Assembly (NCBI RefSeq): GCF_020023735.2
Contig: NZ_CP076444.2
Location: forward strand, 1,751,501 to 1,815,500
Reading direction: 5' to 3'
DNA length: 64,000 bases
Source of the DNA: Mycoavidus sp. HKI
GTDB lineage: Bacteria > Pseudomonadota > Gammaproteobacteria > Burkholderiales > Burkholderiaceae
Program-made: the position numbers and the translations under genes
Notes under the pieces: generated by a model
The model's input: only the letters and a program-made list of their open reading frames with translations
Told to the model about the DNA's origin: nothing
Databases searched by the model: none
Part shown: in pieces, positions 48,665 through 57,183 of the stretch
How positions within the stretch are numbered: position 1 is the first letter of the stretch
How the letters are laid out: each line of letters starts with the position of its first letter

Positions 48665-49672
48665 TTAATGCCACTGCACCTGCTCTTGAACGATCAACGC
48701 GCGCACGGCCGAGGCTCCTGCTGACAGCCCAAATTTGCGGGCGAACCGGTCGAACACCCCTTCTTTCACCGTGTAATCAACCAATTTTTCCGCTTTTAAG
48801 ACGTCACGGGCAACCGAGCGCGTATCGCCCAAACCATCTACCAGCCCAAGCTCAATGCTGCGTTGACCGGTCCACACTAGACCCGAGAAAATTTCTGGTA
48901 TTTCCTTTAAGCGCTTACCGCGGCCCTGGCGGACTACATCAATAAACTGCTGATGAACCTCATTCAGCAAGCTTTGCATGTATTTCTTTTGCGCGTTGTC
49001 TGCTGGTAAAAAAGGATCGTTCAGCGCTTTGTTACGGCCAGCGGTTAACAACCGGCGCTCAACGCCGAGCTTATTCATTAAGTTGGTAAAGCCAAAACTA
49101 TCCATGCGCACCCCGATTGAGCCAACAATACTTGCCTTATCAACGAAGATTTTGTCAGCCGCAACAGCAATGTAATACGCACCCGATGCGCAGATATCAT
49201 CAACCACAACATAGAGTGGCTTATGCGGATAGCGAGCCCGTAGCCGGCGGATTTCGTCATTGACCATGCCGGCTTGGACTGGACTACCCCCTGGGCTATT
49301 CATTTGCAACACCACGCCCGCTGCTTGTTCAGCGGAAAATGCCCGCTCGAGCGCAGCATTCAGGTTGGCTGCATTGCTTTGCTTATCCGCCGCAATTTCG
49401 CCTTCAAGCGTAACCAGCGCCGTATGCTTGCCCCCCGCCCCGCCAGCTTTGCCGCTTGAAACAGAAACGGTGCGCCATGACATGACGACAAAAATAATTA
49501 AAAATGCTAAGCGGAAAAATATCTTCCAGCGCCGTGCCGCCCGTTGTTCATGCACGGCAGCCAGCACAGTTTTTTCGAGTAACTCGCGTTCCCAGGGTAG
49601 CGCCACTGGCGCTGCCGTGTCAGTTCCTACCTTGCCAGAACTAGAATTGGTAATCGAATTATCGTCAGACAT
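48665..49672 (-). CDS. sppA: Signal peptide peptidase SppA, S49 family (short form)
   Basis: Membrane-anchored serine protease that degrades cleaved signal peptides. The 335-residue protein has one N-terminal membrane helix (about residues 47-66, FFRLAFLIIFVVMSW). The catalytic Ser is in VVDDICASGAYYIAVAADK and the catalytic Lys in the DKASIVGSIGVR segment. NSPGGSP is present earlier. This is the short form that assembles as an octamer. In relatives its upstream neighbour is the TP-methylase gene now at 24427, so the NRPS island separates the pair. Confidence 0.93.
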   Translation of the reverse strand: MSDDNSITNSSSGKVGTDTAAPVALPWERELLEKTVLAAVHEQRAARRWKIFFRLAFLIIFVVMSWRTVSVSSGKAGGAGGKHTALVTLEGEIAADKQSNAANLNAALERAFSAEQAAGVVLQMNSPGGSPVQAGMVNDEIRRLRARYPHKPLYVVVDDICASGAYYIAVAADKIFVDKASIVGSIGVRMDSFGFTNLMNKLGVERRLLTAGRNKALNDPFLPADNAQKKYMQSLLNEVHQQFIDVVRQGRGKRLKEIPEIFSGLVWTGQRSIELGLVDGLGDTRSVARDVLKAEKLVDYTVKEGVFDRFARKFGLSAGASAVRALIVQEQVQWH

Positions 49673-49807
49673 GGTAAAAATGATCGGTTGCAGTTAAAGA
49701 TAAGCTACGATAGCACACAACCTCACAGAATTAAAAAACTATCATCTAAAACCCTGCTGTTACCTAAAGTAGGCTCGTTTGAGCGAACTCTTTATCAATG
49801 GCCGAAA

Positions 49808-50272
49808 CTATAAAATTTTTATGAGGGTTACCGTCGCACTGACAACAATACCGGCCACACTTGCTAGCATTATCCCCATCTTAACGAGTAAGCTCATTTC
49901 AAGTTTTTCGAGCTTGATGTCAAAGCGCTGCTCCATGCTCACCATATCTTTACGGACGTCTTGAATTTCGTGTCGCACATCTTGGATTTCATGTCGCACA
50001 TCCTTAATTTCAGCTTTGACTTCATCGCGCAGTTCATTTATGTCGGCTTTGACTTCATCGCGCAGTTCATTTATTTCACTACGAACCTCTTTAATTTCAT
50101 GCCGCAACTCTTCTTTAACTGCCTGCAAATCTTCTTTAGTCGGCAGCTCTTGCAAATTGACCGCAAATATCTCCGACAAAACTTCCGCTTCAGCCTCGGC
50201 TTGAGCACTCGGAACACCTGCTTCTTTTAAGCGTTTAGAAAATTTTAAAGTATCAAATATAACCATAGCCAT
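49808..50272 (-). CDS. DUF1640-like coiled-coil membrane protein with heptad repeats
   Basis: Protein of 154 residues. The frame is open from 50329, but the ATG at 50272 has CAGGAG seven bases upstream and gives MAMVIFDTLKFSKRLKEAGV, the usual beginning of this family. Residues about 55-125 form one long charged coiled coil built from repeats (INELRDEVKAD twice, then IQDVRHE units), reflected in DNA as a 33-bp and a 21-bp tandem repeat at about 49958-50078. A single membrane helix (MGIMLASVAGIVVSATVTLI) ends the protein. Function unknown; bacterial DUF1640 proteins resemble the mitochondrial MCUR1/CCDC90 fold. It occupies the place where relatives carry a HAD hydrolase and a Rieske protein gene. 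Confidence 0.75.
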   Translation of the reverse strand: MAMVIFDTLKFSKRLKEAGVPSAQAEAEAEVLSEIFAVNLQELPTKEDLQAVKEELRHEIKEVRSEINELRDEVKADINELRDEVKAEIKDVRHEIQDVRHEIQDVRKDMVSMEQRFDIKLEKLEMSLLVKMGIMLASVAGIVVSATVTLIKIL

Positions 50273-50360
50273 CACAAGTCTCCTGAGCCCTTTCAAATCC
50301 AACACATGCGCCATTTTTACCTCACACACCGTCTTAACTGGTTAAATTATCAACCAAAAT

Positions 50361-51392
50361 TTAAAGGGGTGCAAGTGATTTTTTGTCGCTCATGTGTTTT
50401 TTTTGCGGCGGGCTCAATTGCGCAAGAAAGCGCTCGCACTCTTTCGGCAAAGGCGCTTCGAGCGCCAGCACGGCGCCGCTGACGGGGTGCACAAAACTAA
50501 CCTTATACGCATGCAAAAACATCCGTTTAAGCCCGGGCTTAGCTCCCGCGCGGGCGAGCTGGCGATTCAATGCAAAGTCGCCATATTTGTCATCCCCCAC
50601 AATCGGCGCGGCTAAATGAGCCAGATGCACACGGATCTGATGCGTACGCCCGGTTTTTAACTCGGCTTCTAGCAATGCATACCCGGCAAAACGCTGAATC
50701 AAATTAAATACCGTATGAGCCAATTGACCTTGTTCGTGGATGCACACCCGCCGCTCACCTTCAGGCGTCAGAAATTTATGCAACCGTTCTTTTACAATTT
50801 GCCGCGGCGCCTGCCAATCAGCGTGGACACAGGCTAAATAACGTTTATCAACTTTATTGTCGCGTAATTGAGCATGCAATGCAGTCAATGCCGAACGTTT
50901 TTTAGCCAATAACAAAATACCCGATGTTTCGCGATCAAGTCGATGCACCAATTCGAGAAATTTGAGTTTGGAGTAGGTCTGCCGTAATTGTTCGATGACC
51001 CCGAAGGCAATGCCACTGCCACCATGTACCGCCACTCCGGCTGGCTTGTTAATGACCAGGAGACAATCGTCCTCGTACAGCACTGGAAAGTTCGCCACAG
51101 GCGCGGTGCTGCCTAAGCGCTGAGTCCCCTCATTATCTTTGTGCGCGATACGCATCGGTGGTAAGCGTATAATATCCCCTATTGCCAATCGATACGCGGT
51201 ATCTACCCGGCCTTTATTGACTCGCACTTCACCGCTGCGCACAATGCGGTAAATATGGCTTTTGGGTACGCCCTTGCAGATGCGCAGCAGAAAATTGTCG
51301 ATGCGTTGTCCAGCAGAAGCATCGTCAATTGTGAGCAGTTTGACCGAGTCGGATAATGGGCGCTGCACAGATATTTTGCCTAAGTTATTCAT
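50361..51392 (-). CDS. rluC: 23S rRNA pseudouridine synthase RluC
   Basis: Makes pseudouridine at positions 955, 2504 and 2580 of 23S rRNA (E. coli numbering). The 343-residue protein has an N-terminal S4 RNA-binding domain (IDNFLLRICKGVPKSHIYRIVRSGEVRVN region), the catalytic Asp153 in HRLDRETSGILLLAK, and the C-terminal motif KTGRTHQIRVHLAHLAAPIVGD. It is divergent from rne, the conserved arrangement in Burkholderia. Confidence 0.95.
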   Translation of the reverse strand: MNNLGKISVQRPLSDSVKLLTIDDASAGQRIDNFLLRICKGVPKSHIYRIVRSGEVRVNKGRVDTAYRLAIGDIIRLPPMRIAHKDNEGTQRLGSTAPVANFPVLYEDDCLLVINKPAGVAVHGGSGIAFGVIEQLRQTYSKLKFLELVHRLDRETSGILLLAKKRSALTALHAQLRDNKVDKRYLACVHADWQAPRQIVKERLHKFLTPEGERRVCIHEQGQLAHTVFNLIQRFAGYALLEAELKTGRTHQIRVHLAHLAAPIVGDDKYGDFALNRQLARAGAKPGLKRMFLHAYKVSFVHPVSGAVLALEAPLPKECERFLAQLSPPQKKHMSDKKSLAPL

Positions 51393-51880
51393 TCTGCATA
51401 TAATTTGCCTTCAGCAAGTCCGCGTAGAGAGTGAATGTGCCCTCTACCCGTAGATTGCACCCGGCATGAGCATTCAACAGCCCGCCATTTTACTTGGATA
51501 ACCGGAGGCTGTCGCTTATTTAAGCCGGGCAATATGTTGCACGCACGGATTTTATTTTAGCAAGAACACCCTTATAGGCAAGTTCAGCTAAGAAAAAGTA
51601 CCGAAAGGCAACGAAGATTTGGTTGAAAAGAATTTTTATTGATTAGCCTTTAGCTTAGCTAGTCAATTGCGAAAATCGATACGACGCTTGGCGCGGAACA
51701 GATAAAAACTCAGCGCCAGCGAATTCGCATACGCCCTTACGCCGCTCAAAATAAGAGCCGCCAGGAAGGCAATTCTTTACCAAATCTTCGGCCCTAGCGT
51801 GTTTTTAGACACTAAAAGTGCAGCGTGCCATGCTTTGCCACCTAGCGCAAAAATTGGCCCAGCTGCTCCGGAGCCGTTCC
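51393..51880. other. 488-bp divergent region between rluC and rne
   Basis: No gene is seen. By analogy with other proteobacteria it should hold promoters for both genes and a long 5' untranslated region of rne used for autoregulation. The rne ribosome-binding site GGAG is at 51870-51873. I see no clear conserved stem-loop that I could name. Confidence 0.5.
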
Positions 51881-54748
51881 ATGAAACGCATACTTTTTAA
51901 CGCCACGCAACGAGAAGAACTCCGTGTGGCCATCGTCGTTGGACAAAAGCTCATCGATATTGATATTGAAACGATTGGCCAAGAACAACGCAAAGGCAAT
52001 ATTTATAAAGGGGTGGTCACTCGGATTGAACCTTCGCTCGAGGCTTGCTTTGTCAACTACGGCGAAGAACGCCACGGCTTTTTACCCTTTAAAGAAGTCG
52101 CGCGCCAGTACATGAAAGAAGGGATCGATATGCGCTCGGCGCGGATCCAAGATGTACTGCGTGAGGGGCAAGAACTGATCGTTCAGGTCGAGAAAGAAGA
52201 GCGCGGCAATAAAGGCGCCGCTCTGACAACCTTTATTTCGCTTGCCGGCCGTTATTTGGTGCTCATGCCAAATAACCCACGTGGCGGTGGCGTCTCACGT
52301 CGCATTGAAGGCGATGAACGCCAAGAGTTACGCGACATCATGGCGCAACTGCAACTGCCAGATGGCATGAGTATGATCGCCCGCACGGCAGGCATTGGCC
52401 GTAATATCGAAGAATTGCAATGGGATCTCAATTATCTGATGCAATTGTGGCGCGCCATTGAGGAGGCGGCCAACGGCATGCAAGGCCCGCTCCTGATTTA
52501 TCTTGAATCCAGCTTAGTGATCCGGGCAATCCGCGACTACTTCCAGCCAGATATTGGCGAAATCTTGATTGATACGGCAGAGATTGAAGAACAGGCACGC
52601 GCCTTCATGGGCATCGTAATGCCCGACAATCTGCATAAGGTCAAGCGTTACCACGACGATGTCCCGCTTTTTTCCCGCTTTCAGATCGAGCACCAAATTG
52701 AGACGGCTTATGCACGTACCGTCTCTTTACCTTCTGGCGGCGCGGTCGTCATCGACCATACTGAAGCATTGGTTTCAATTGACGTCAATTCCGCCCGCTC
52801 AACGAAAGGTGCTGACATTGAAGAAACGGCGCTGCGCACCAACTTGGAGGCCGCGGATGAGGTTGCACGTCAACTTAGACTACGAGACCTAGGCGGATTG
52901 ATCGTTATCGATTTTATCGATATGGAGTCAACCAAAAATCAGCGTGAAGTCGAGCAGCGCCTAAAAGACGCGCTAAAACATGATCGGGCACGCGTGCAGA
53001 TGAGCAAGATCTCGCGCTTTGGGCTGATGGAACTCTCCCGCCAGCGACTACGCCCGGCCTTGTCTGAAGGCAGCCACGTCACATGTCCGCGCTGTAATGG
53101 TACTGGCCATATTCGTAATGCTGAATCTTCAGCGTTGCAGATATTGCGTATCATCCAAGAAGAAGCCATGAAAGAAAACACCGCGGCCATTCATTGCCAG
53201 GTGCCAGTCGAAGTAGCGGCCTTCTTGCTCAATGAAAAACGGCAGGAAATCAACAAAATTGAAAGCCGCTTTAAAGTTGGGATCATTTTAATCCCTAACA
53301 AATATCTCGAAACTCCGCACTATAAGCTAGAAAGATTGCGTCACGACGACCCTCAGATGGATGAGGTGCATGTCAGCCACCGGATGGCCGAAAAAGCAGC
53401 TCTTGAGATGGAAATGGAAATGGGCTACAGCAAGCGCACTGAAGAGACCCGCCCTAAACAGGAGGCAGCCGTTAAGGGGATTTCGCCTGAGCGGCCTGCG
53501 CCACGCAGCAAACCCGGCCGTACAGCTGGGGCACACGCACTAGAGATAAAAGACACGGGTTTATTCAATTGGTTTAAGCGCTGGTTTAGTTCTGCATCAG
53601 CAGACTTGCCAGCTGCCACCGACAAACCCACAGCGCAACAAACACGCACCGCAACTGCTGCCGCTGAGAGCGCTGCGAATCAAGGTAGCGGACACGAACG
53701 TAATCAAAGCGGCCGCTCGCGCCGCGGTAGCAACTCTAACCGTACCGGCGAGCATAGCAGTGGCCGTACGCCGCGTAGCAGTTCACGTACTGCGCAAGCG
53801 GAAACTCCCGACTCTACAGCTACAGCCCAGGAGCATAGCGAACGTCAAGAGCGCGGTGGACGCCAAGAACGTGGTGAGCGTCAAGAACGTGGCGAACGTC
53901 CAGAGCGCGGTGAGCGTCAAGAACGTGGTGAACGTCAAGAACGTGGTGAACGTGGTGAACGTCAAGAACGCGGCGAACGTCAAGAGGACGGTGAACGTCA
54001 AGAACGCGGCAGACGTCAAGAACGGACCGGACGCCAGGATCCTAAACGAGCACAAACCGCTGCTACCGCTAATCAGGCTGTCGGCTCGCCCCCACTTGAT
54101 GCGCCAACAGACCGTTCCCAAGCAAATAGTACTCATGAATTTGCCGAATCCTCAACGGCACAGCCAAGTCACACGCCGGCGTTCGTTCCACACACTACGG
54201 TGGCCCCCGAAGGCGAAGAACGCCGTCGCCGCCGGCGTGGGCGTCGCGGTGGGCGCCGTGAACGCGATGACACACATGTTCGCACCTCAGATGCAGGCTC
54301 TACTGAAGTTGCCGGCGCCGTGTCCGTGGAGCAAGCGACAGACTATGCGCCCTCCTCGCAGACTCAACCGCAGCAATCTGTGCAACCACAGTTAGAGAGT
54401 ACGCAGTCAAGCAATCAATCGAGTAGGCCTGCCGCCGCCCCATTACCTGAAATCGCCGTGGCTTCTAGTCAACCGGCTTTTAAGGATGCTAATCCGGTGC
54501 AAGCTATCAGCCGCCCTGCTGCAGCTAGGCCCGCGCCTGAGGTGGTGTCAACCTCGAAAATGCTTGAGTCCACAGGCCTTGTCCTAGTCAATACAGATAG
54601 CAACAAACTGCGTAGCGCCGATGAAGCAAGCGCCTCAACCACTAAGTCCCGGCATGTCGGGCGCGAACGTAAGCGCTTGCCGTCAACAGACGCAGCCCCA
54701 ATACAACAAGTTGAGACCTCAAAAACGTCAGATACAAGTCAGGAATGA
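51881..54748 (+). CDS. rne: Ribonuclease E
   Basis: Essential endoribonuclease for mRNA decay and rRNA/tRNA maturation. The frame is open from 51818, but the ATG at 51881 (GGAG upstream) gives [19 protein letters not shown], the family N-terminus, and a 955-residue product. The S1 domain spans about residues 35-125. Catalytic Asp301 ([12 protein letters not shown]) and Asp344 (IVIDFIDM) and the zinc-link cysteines 402 and 405 (CPRCNGTG) match E. coli D303, D346, C404 and C407 with a constant shift of two. The C-terminal half is disordered and RNA-binding in character, with a six-residue ERGERQ-type repeat at about residues 652-719 and an arginine-rich [14 protein letters not shown] stretch. 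A terminator follows. Confidence 0.97.
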   Translation: MKRILFNATQREELRVAIVVGQKLIDIDIETIGQEQRKGNIYKGVVTRIEPSLEACFVNYGEERHGFLPFKEVARQYMKEGIDMRSARIQDVLREGQELIVQVEKEERGNKGAALTTFISLAGRYLVLMPNNPRGGGVSRRIEGDERQELRDIMAQLQLPDGMSMIARTAGIGRNIEELQWDLNYLMQLWRAIEEAANGMQGPLLIYLESSLVIRAIRDYFQPDIGEILIDTAEIEEQARAFMGIVMPDNLHKVKRYHDDVPLFSRFQIEHQIETAYARTVSLPSGGAVVIDHTEALVSIDVNSARSTKGADIEETALRTNLEAADEVARQLRLRDLGGLIVIDFIDMESTKNQREVEQRLKDALKHDRARVQMSKISRFGLMELSRQRLRPALSEGSHVTCPRCNGTGHIRNAESSALQILRIIQEEAMKENTAAIHCQVPVEVAAFLLNEKRQEINKIESRFKVGIILIPNKYLETPHYKLERLRHDDPQMDEVHVSHRMAEKAALEMEMEMGYSKRTEETRPKQEAAVKGISPERPAPRSKPGRTAGAHALEIKDTGLFNWFKRWFSSASADLPAATDKPTAQQTRTATAAAESAANQGSGHERNQSGRSRRGSNSNRTGEHSSGRTPRSSSRTAQAETPDSTATAQEHSERQERGGRQERGERQERGERPERGERQERGERQERGERGERQERGERQEDGERQERGRRQERTGRQDPKRAQTAATANQAVGSPPLDAPTDRSQANSTHEFAESSTAQPSHTPAFVPHTTVAPEGEERRRRRRGRRGGRRERDDTHVRTSDAGSTEVAGAVSVEQATDYAPSSQTQPQQSVQPQLESTQSSNQSSRPAAAPLPEIAVASSQPAFKDANPVQAISRPAAARPAPEVVSTSKMLESTGLVLVNTDSNKLRSADEASASTTKSRHVGRERKRLPSTDAAPIQQVETSKTSDTSQE
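53836..54036 (+). repeat. 18-bp tandem repeats coding (R/Q)ERGER units in the RNase E tail
   Basis: Imperfect copies of CGTCAAGAACGTGGTGAA with some shortened units (ERGERGERQ). They code an alternating Arg/Glu low-complexity segment. Such tracts vary easily in copy number. Confidence 0.85.
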
Positions 54749-54768
54749 GAGGGTTGAAATAAGTAGTG

Positions 54769-54809
54769 AAACCCAGCCTAGTGCACAATACGGCTAGGCT
54801 GGGTTTTTT
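54769..54809 (+). terminator. Rho-independent terminator of rne
   Basis: AACCCAGCCTAG pairs with CTAGGCTGGGTT across an 11- to 12-base loop, followed by a run of T. It lies 20 bases after the rne stop codon. Strong stem and U-tract. Confidence 0.92.
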
Positions 54810-54883
54810 GCATTCTTATAATTCCTCATAAAAACGCATAAAATACTTAAACTTGTGTTTAAAAATTTTCCATACGCTCGCAA

Positions 54884-56083
54884 ATGACCAAACGCCTTTC
54901 TCCGGATGCCGAAAAACTCGTCGGCTTATGCCTTGCATCTTATGCGTCAGGCAGCCGCACTGAAGACCTTTTTTGGGAAGCTCAAACCGATATCCTCTTG
55001 TCAAAAATTCTGCGTAATGGGAATCAAGTTATCCTCGATACCGTGCTTGATCATCTGCAGCAGAATCATCCAGGTGCGTACGGTGTTTTAGCCGATATTG
55101 CCGATGCCCACAGCGAATCGTTCACGCTCTCTCACGAGAATCACAACTGGGACGCCGTGCTCATCGCGGCGCCCGTGCTAGCCTGGACGCGCTACACGAT
55201 ACCCTCTGGCCCGCTCAAACCCGATGCAGTCAATGCGCTCCATACTCATTTGCAAGCCCATGTACTAGCCAGTGGTGCCCGGCTAGCCATGGCCCCTTAT
55301 TTATACAGTATCGATCAGCTGCCACAGCAACATATTGAGACCTATCGACTTACCCAACAGTTGGCTCAAGCCGCGATTGACCAGCGCCCAGTTCAACTGC
55401 AACCTAATCTCCGAGAGTTGCCGGAAACTTCTGCAGTCCTTGCGGACCCCCGCTTTCTATTAGCGGTTGCCGTTGCCCCCAAGACTCATGCCCTCTTTCG
55501 CTGGCAAGAAGAAGAAAACGGCATCCGCATCGAGCGTCATGATTGTCTTAAGCAGTGGGCCGTCCAAGGGGGGGCGAATTTCACACAGATATTACCTGGT
55601 TGTGAATTAGAATGCCTCTTGCCTGATGCTTACCATTCAGCCTGCCGCAATGCAGACGAGCAAATTCGGCCGCACACTTTGCGCACCGCGATACGCTATC
55701 TGAACGATGCCCTCGCGCCCAATGCCAACGGGCTGCGCGCCGTTATCGCGGGCTTTGGCGAACACCGCGTTGATGAATACCGCATTGGTTTTACCCAGCG
55801 AGGCGATAATACTGTGCTGTATGGTATTGTCTGGCCGCTTTACGGTCACGAAGATATTGCTGCGCTGGCGGCCGAACAAGATGAAACGGCGAATAGCCCA
55901 CTTGAAGATATTGTCGCGCTCTTAAAAGCTGCGAATATCCTTGATATCCGCCGCCATGCGGGCCGCTTTGAACCCGAGTACTGCGAAGATTGTAATGGCC
56001 CGCTTTATGCCAACCCGCTTGGCGAAATCGTTCATGCAGAAATGCCTGCAGATATTGAACCCGCGCAACCACATTTTCATTAA
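54884..56083 (+). CDS. DUF2863 family protein
   Basis: Cytoplasmic protein of 399 residues without signal or membrane segment. It begins MTKRLSPDAEKLVGLCLASYASGSRTEDLFWE and contains a C-x2-C pair near the end (YCEDCNGPLYANPLGEIVHAEMP). It matches the uncharacterised DUF2863 family that Burkholderiales carry downstream of rne, as far as I recall. Function unknown. The terminator at 54769 separates it from rne. Confidence 0.75.
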   Translation: MTKRLSPDAEKLVGLCLASYASGSRTEDLFWEAQTDILLSKILRNGNQVILDTVLDHLQQNHPGAYGVLADIADAHSESFTLSHENHNWDAVLIAAPVLAWTRYTIPSGPLKPDAVNALHTHLQAHVLASGARLAMAPYLYSIDQLPQQHIETYRLTQQLAQAAIDQRPVQLQPNLRELPETSAVLADPRFLLAVAVAPKTHALFRWQEEENGIRIERHDCLKQWAVQGGANFTQILPGCELECLLPDAYHSACRNADEQIRPHTLRTAIRYLNDALAPNANGLRAVIAGFGEHRVDEYRIGFTQRGDNTVLYGIVWPLYGHEDIAALAAEQDETANSPLEDIVALLKAANILDIRRHAGRFEPEYCEDCNGPLYANPLGEIVHAEMPADIEPAQPHFH

Positions 56084-56159
56084 ATTTTTAGGCGTCGCCC
56101 ACGGCTGGCCGCGATACAAAATTATGCCTTTTGGATAGGAGGCAAACATCCAGAAAATT

Positions 56160-56209
56160 TGTCAAGATACGCCCTAGGTTGCAATCTATCGATTGCAACC
56201 GTCTTGACA
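56160..56209. promoter_or_regulatory. Large nested inverted repeat overlapping a -35 box, upstream of the response regulator gene
   Basis: An inner palindrome GGTTGCAATC-TATC-GATTGCAACC (56177-56200) lies inside an outer inverted pair TGTCAAGA (56160-56167) and TCTTGACA (56202-56209). The right outer arm contains a perfect TTGACA. Seventeen bases later is a weak -10 (TACAGC, 56227). The gene starts at 56274 with a GGAGGGGG ribosome-binding site. This looks like an operator for a dimeric regulator, possibly the response regulator itself. A role as mRNA hairpin or terminator cannot be excluded, though no U-tract follows. Confidence 0.5.
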
Positions 56210-56273
56210 CTTGAAAACCGGGCTTTTACAGCACAATCACCGTTAGCAATATTAAATTGGAGGGGGCATTCCA

Positions 56274-57158
56274 ATGAAATTCTTTGTTTTAAACGACCAA
56301 CCCGAACGGCGCGAGGGCCTCAAAGCACTGCTGCGTCAAATTGATCGCCGCGCTAACTTTTCCGAAGCAAAAGACTGGCGACAGGCAAGTCATCGATTAA
56401 AACGCGATTTACATGATTTATTTGTGATTGATTGGCAACTGCGTTGGATGCGAGTGGCTGATTTATTATGTTTATTACGCGAGCATCCAGCGCTACCCGT
56501 GGCGATTTTAACAGACGACACCACGCGTGCCACGGTCAATGCACTACTGCATGTGGGGGTGCTCGGGATCATTCCACGTAGTCTGAATCCACACCTGATT
56601 TTACGAATCTTTGAACTGGTTCTGCTAGGCGGACATTACGTCCCCGTATGCGCGTTGAACCCTACTTTATCCAGCGCCTTCCGAGTACCTGCTAGCTGCA
56701 GCGAGTTGCCAGCTGCACCTAAACCTCTACCGCGCAATACGCCGGTAAAGCTTTCGCCGCGCCAGCATCAAATTATGCGTCTGTTAATTATGGGTAATAC
56801 CAATAAAGTGATTGCGCGGGCTCTCAATATCAGCGAAGGCACCGTCAAAATTCATTTAACTAGCATCTTTAAAATGCTAGGGGCCGCCAATCGAGCAGCA
56901 GCTGTAGCCATTTATAATGGCTGGCAATTCCAGACCCTAGAGGTGCTGCACAATACTGCGCAGACGATCAAGCCTAATGCTATCCACGATCTACGCTCAC
57001 CGATTCCACTGAGGCAGTCTAAGCTAGCCCCAGCCGCGACATCAGAAAATGGGCCGGCGCTACTGATTGCAGCGCAAACAACCACCCCTTACAATGCGCT
57101 AGAGACGCAATCCGTCTCACCACAAAACGCGCCGACCCTGGCTCATGACAACGAGTGA
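56274..57158 (+). CDS. LuxR-type (NarL/FixJ) response regulator, orphan
   Basis: Protein of 294 residues. The receiver domain (1-120) keeps the phosphoacceptor Asp53 in LFVIDWQL and Thr80 in AILTDD, but has Asn7-Asp8 instead of two acids and Arg102 (IIPRSL) where the conserved Lys is expected, so control by phosphorylation may be altered. The LuxR helix-turn-helix (about 160-225) is canonical: LSPRQHQIMRLLIMGNTNKVIARALNISEGTVKIHLTSIF, quoted as position only. A disordered tail of about 65 residues follows. No kinase gene is adjacent. Confidence 0.85.
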   Translation: MKFFVLNDQPERREGLKALLRQIDRRANFSEAKDWRQASHRLKRDLHDLFVIDWQLRWMRVADLLCLLREHPALPVAILTDDTTRATVNALLHVGVLGIIPRSLNPHLILRIFELVLLGGHYVPVCALNPTLSSAFRVPASCSELPAAPKPLPRNTPVKLSPRQHQIMRLLIMGNTNKVIARALNISEGTVKIHLTSIFKMLGAANRAAAVAIYNGWQFQTLEVLHNTAQTIKPNAIHDLRSPIPLRQSKLAPAATSENGPALLIAAQTTTPYNALETQSVSPQNAPTLAHDNE

Positions 57159-57183
57159 AATCAACCCTGTGCGCGTACCCATT

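Noticed and set aside
53836..54036. A possible CRISPR-like array
   Set aside because: The units are contiguous 18-bp coding repeats without unique spacers.
53760..54395. A 211-codon frame inside rne
   Set aside because: It is an alternative-frame shadow of the RNase E repeat tail; the valine/asparagine/lysine repeats merely reflect the 18-bp DNA repeat.
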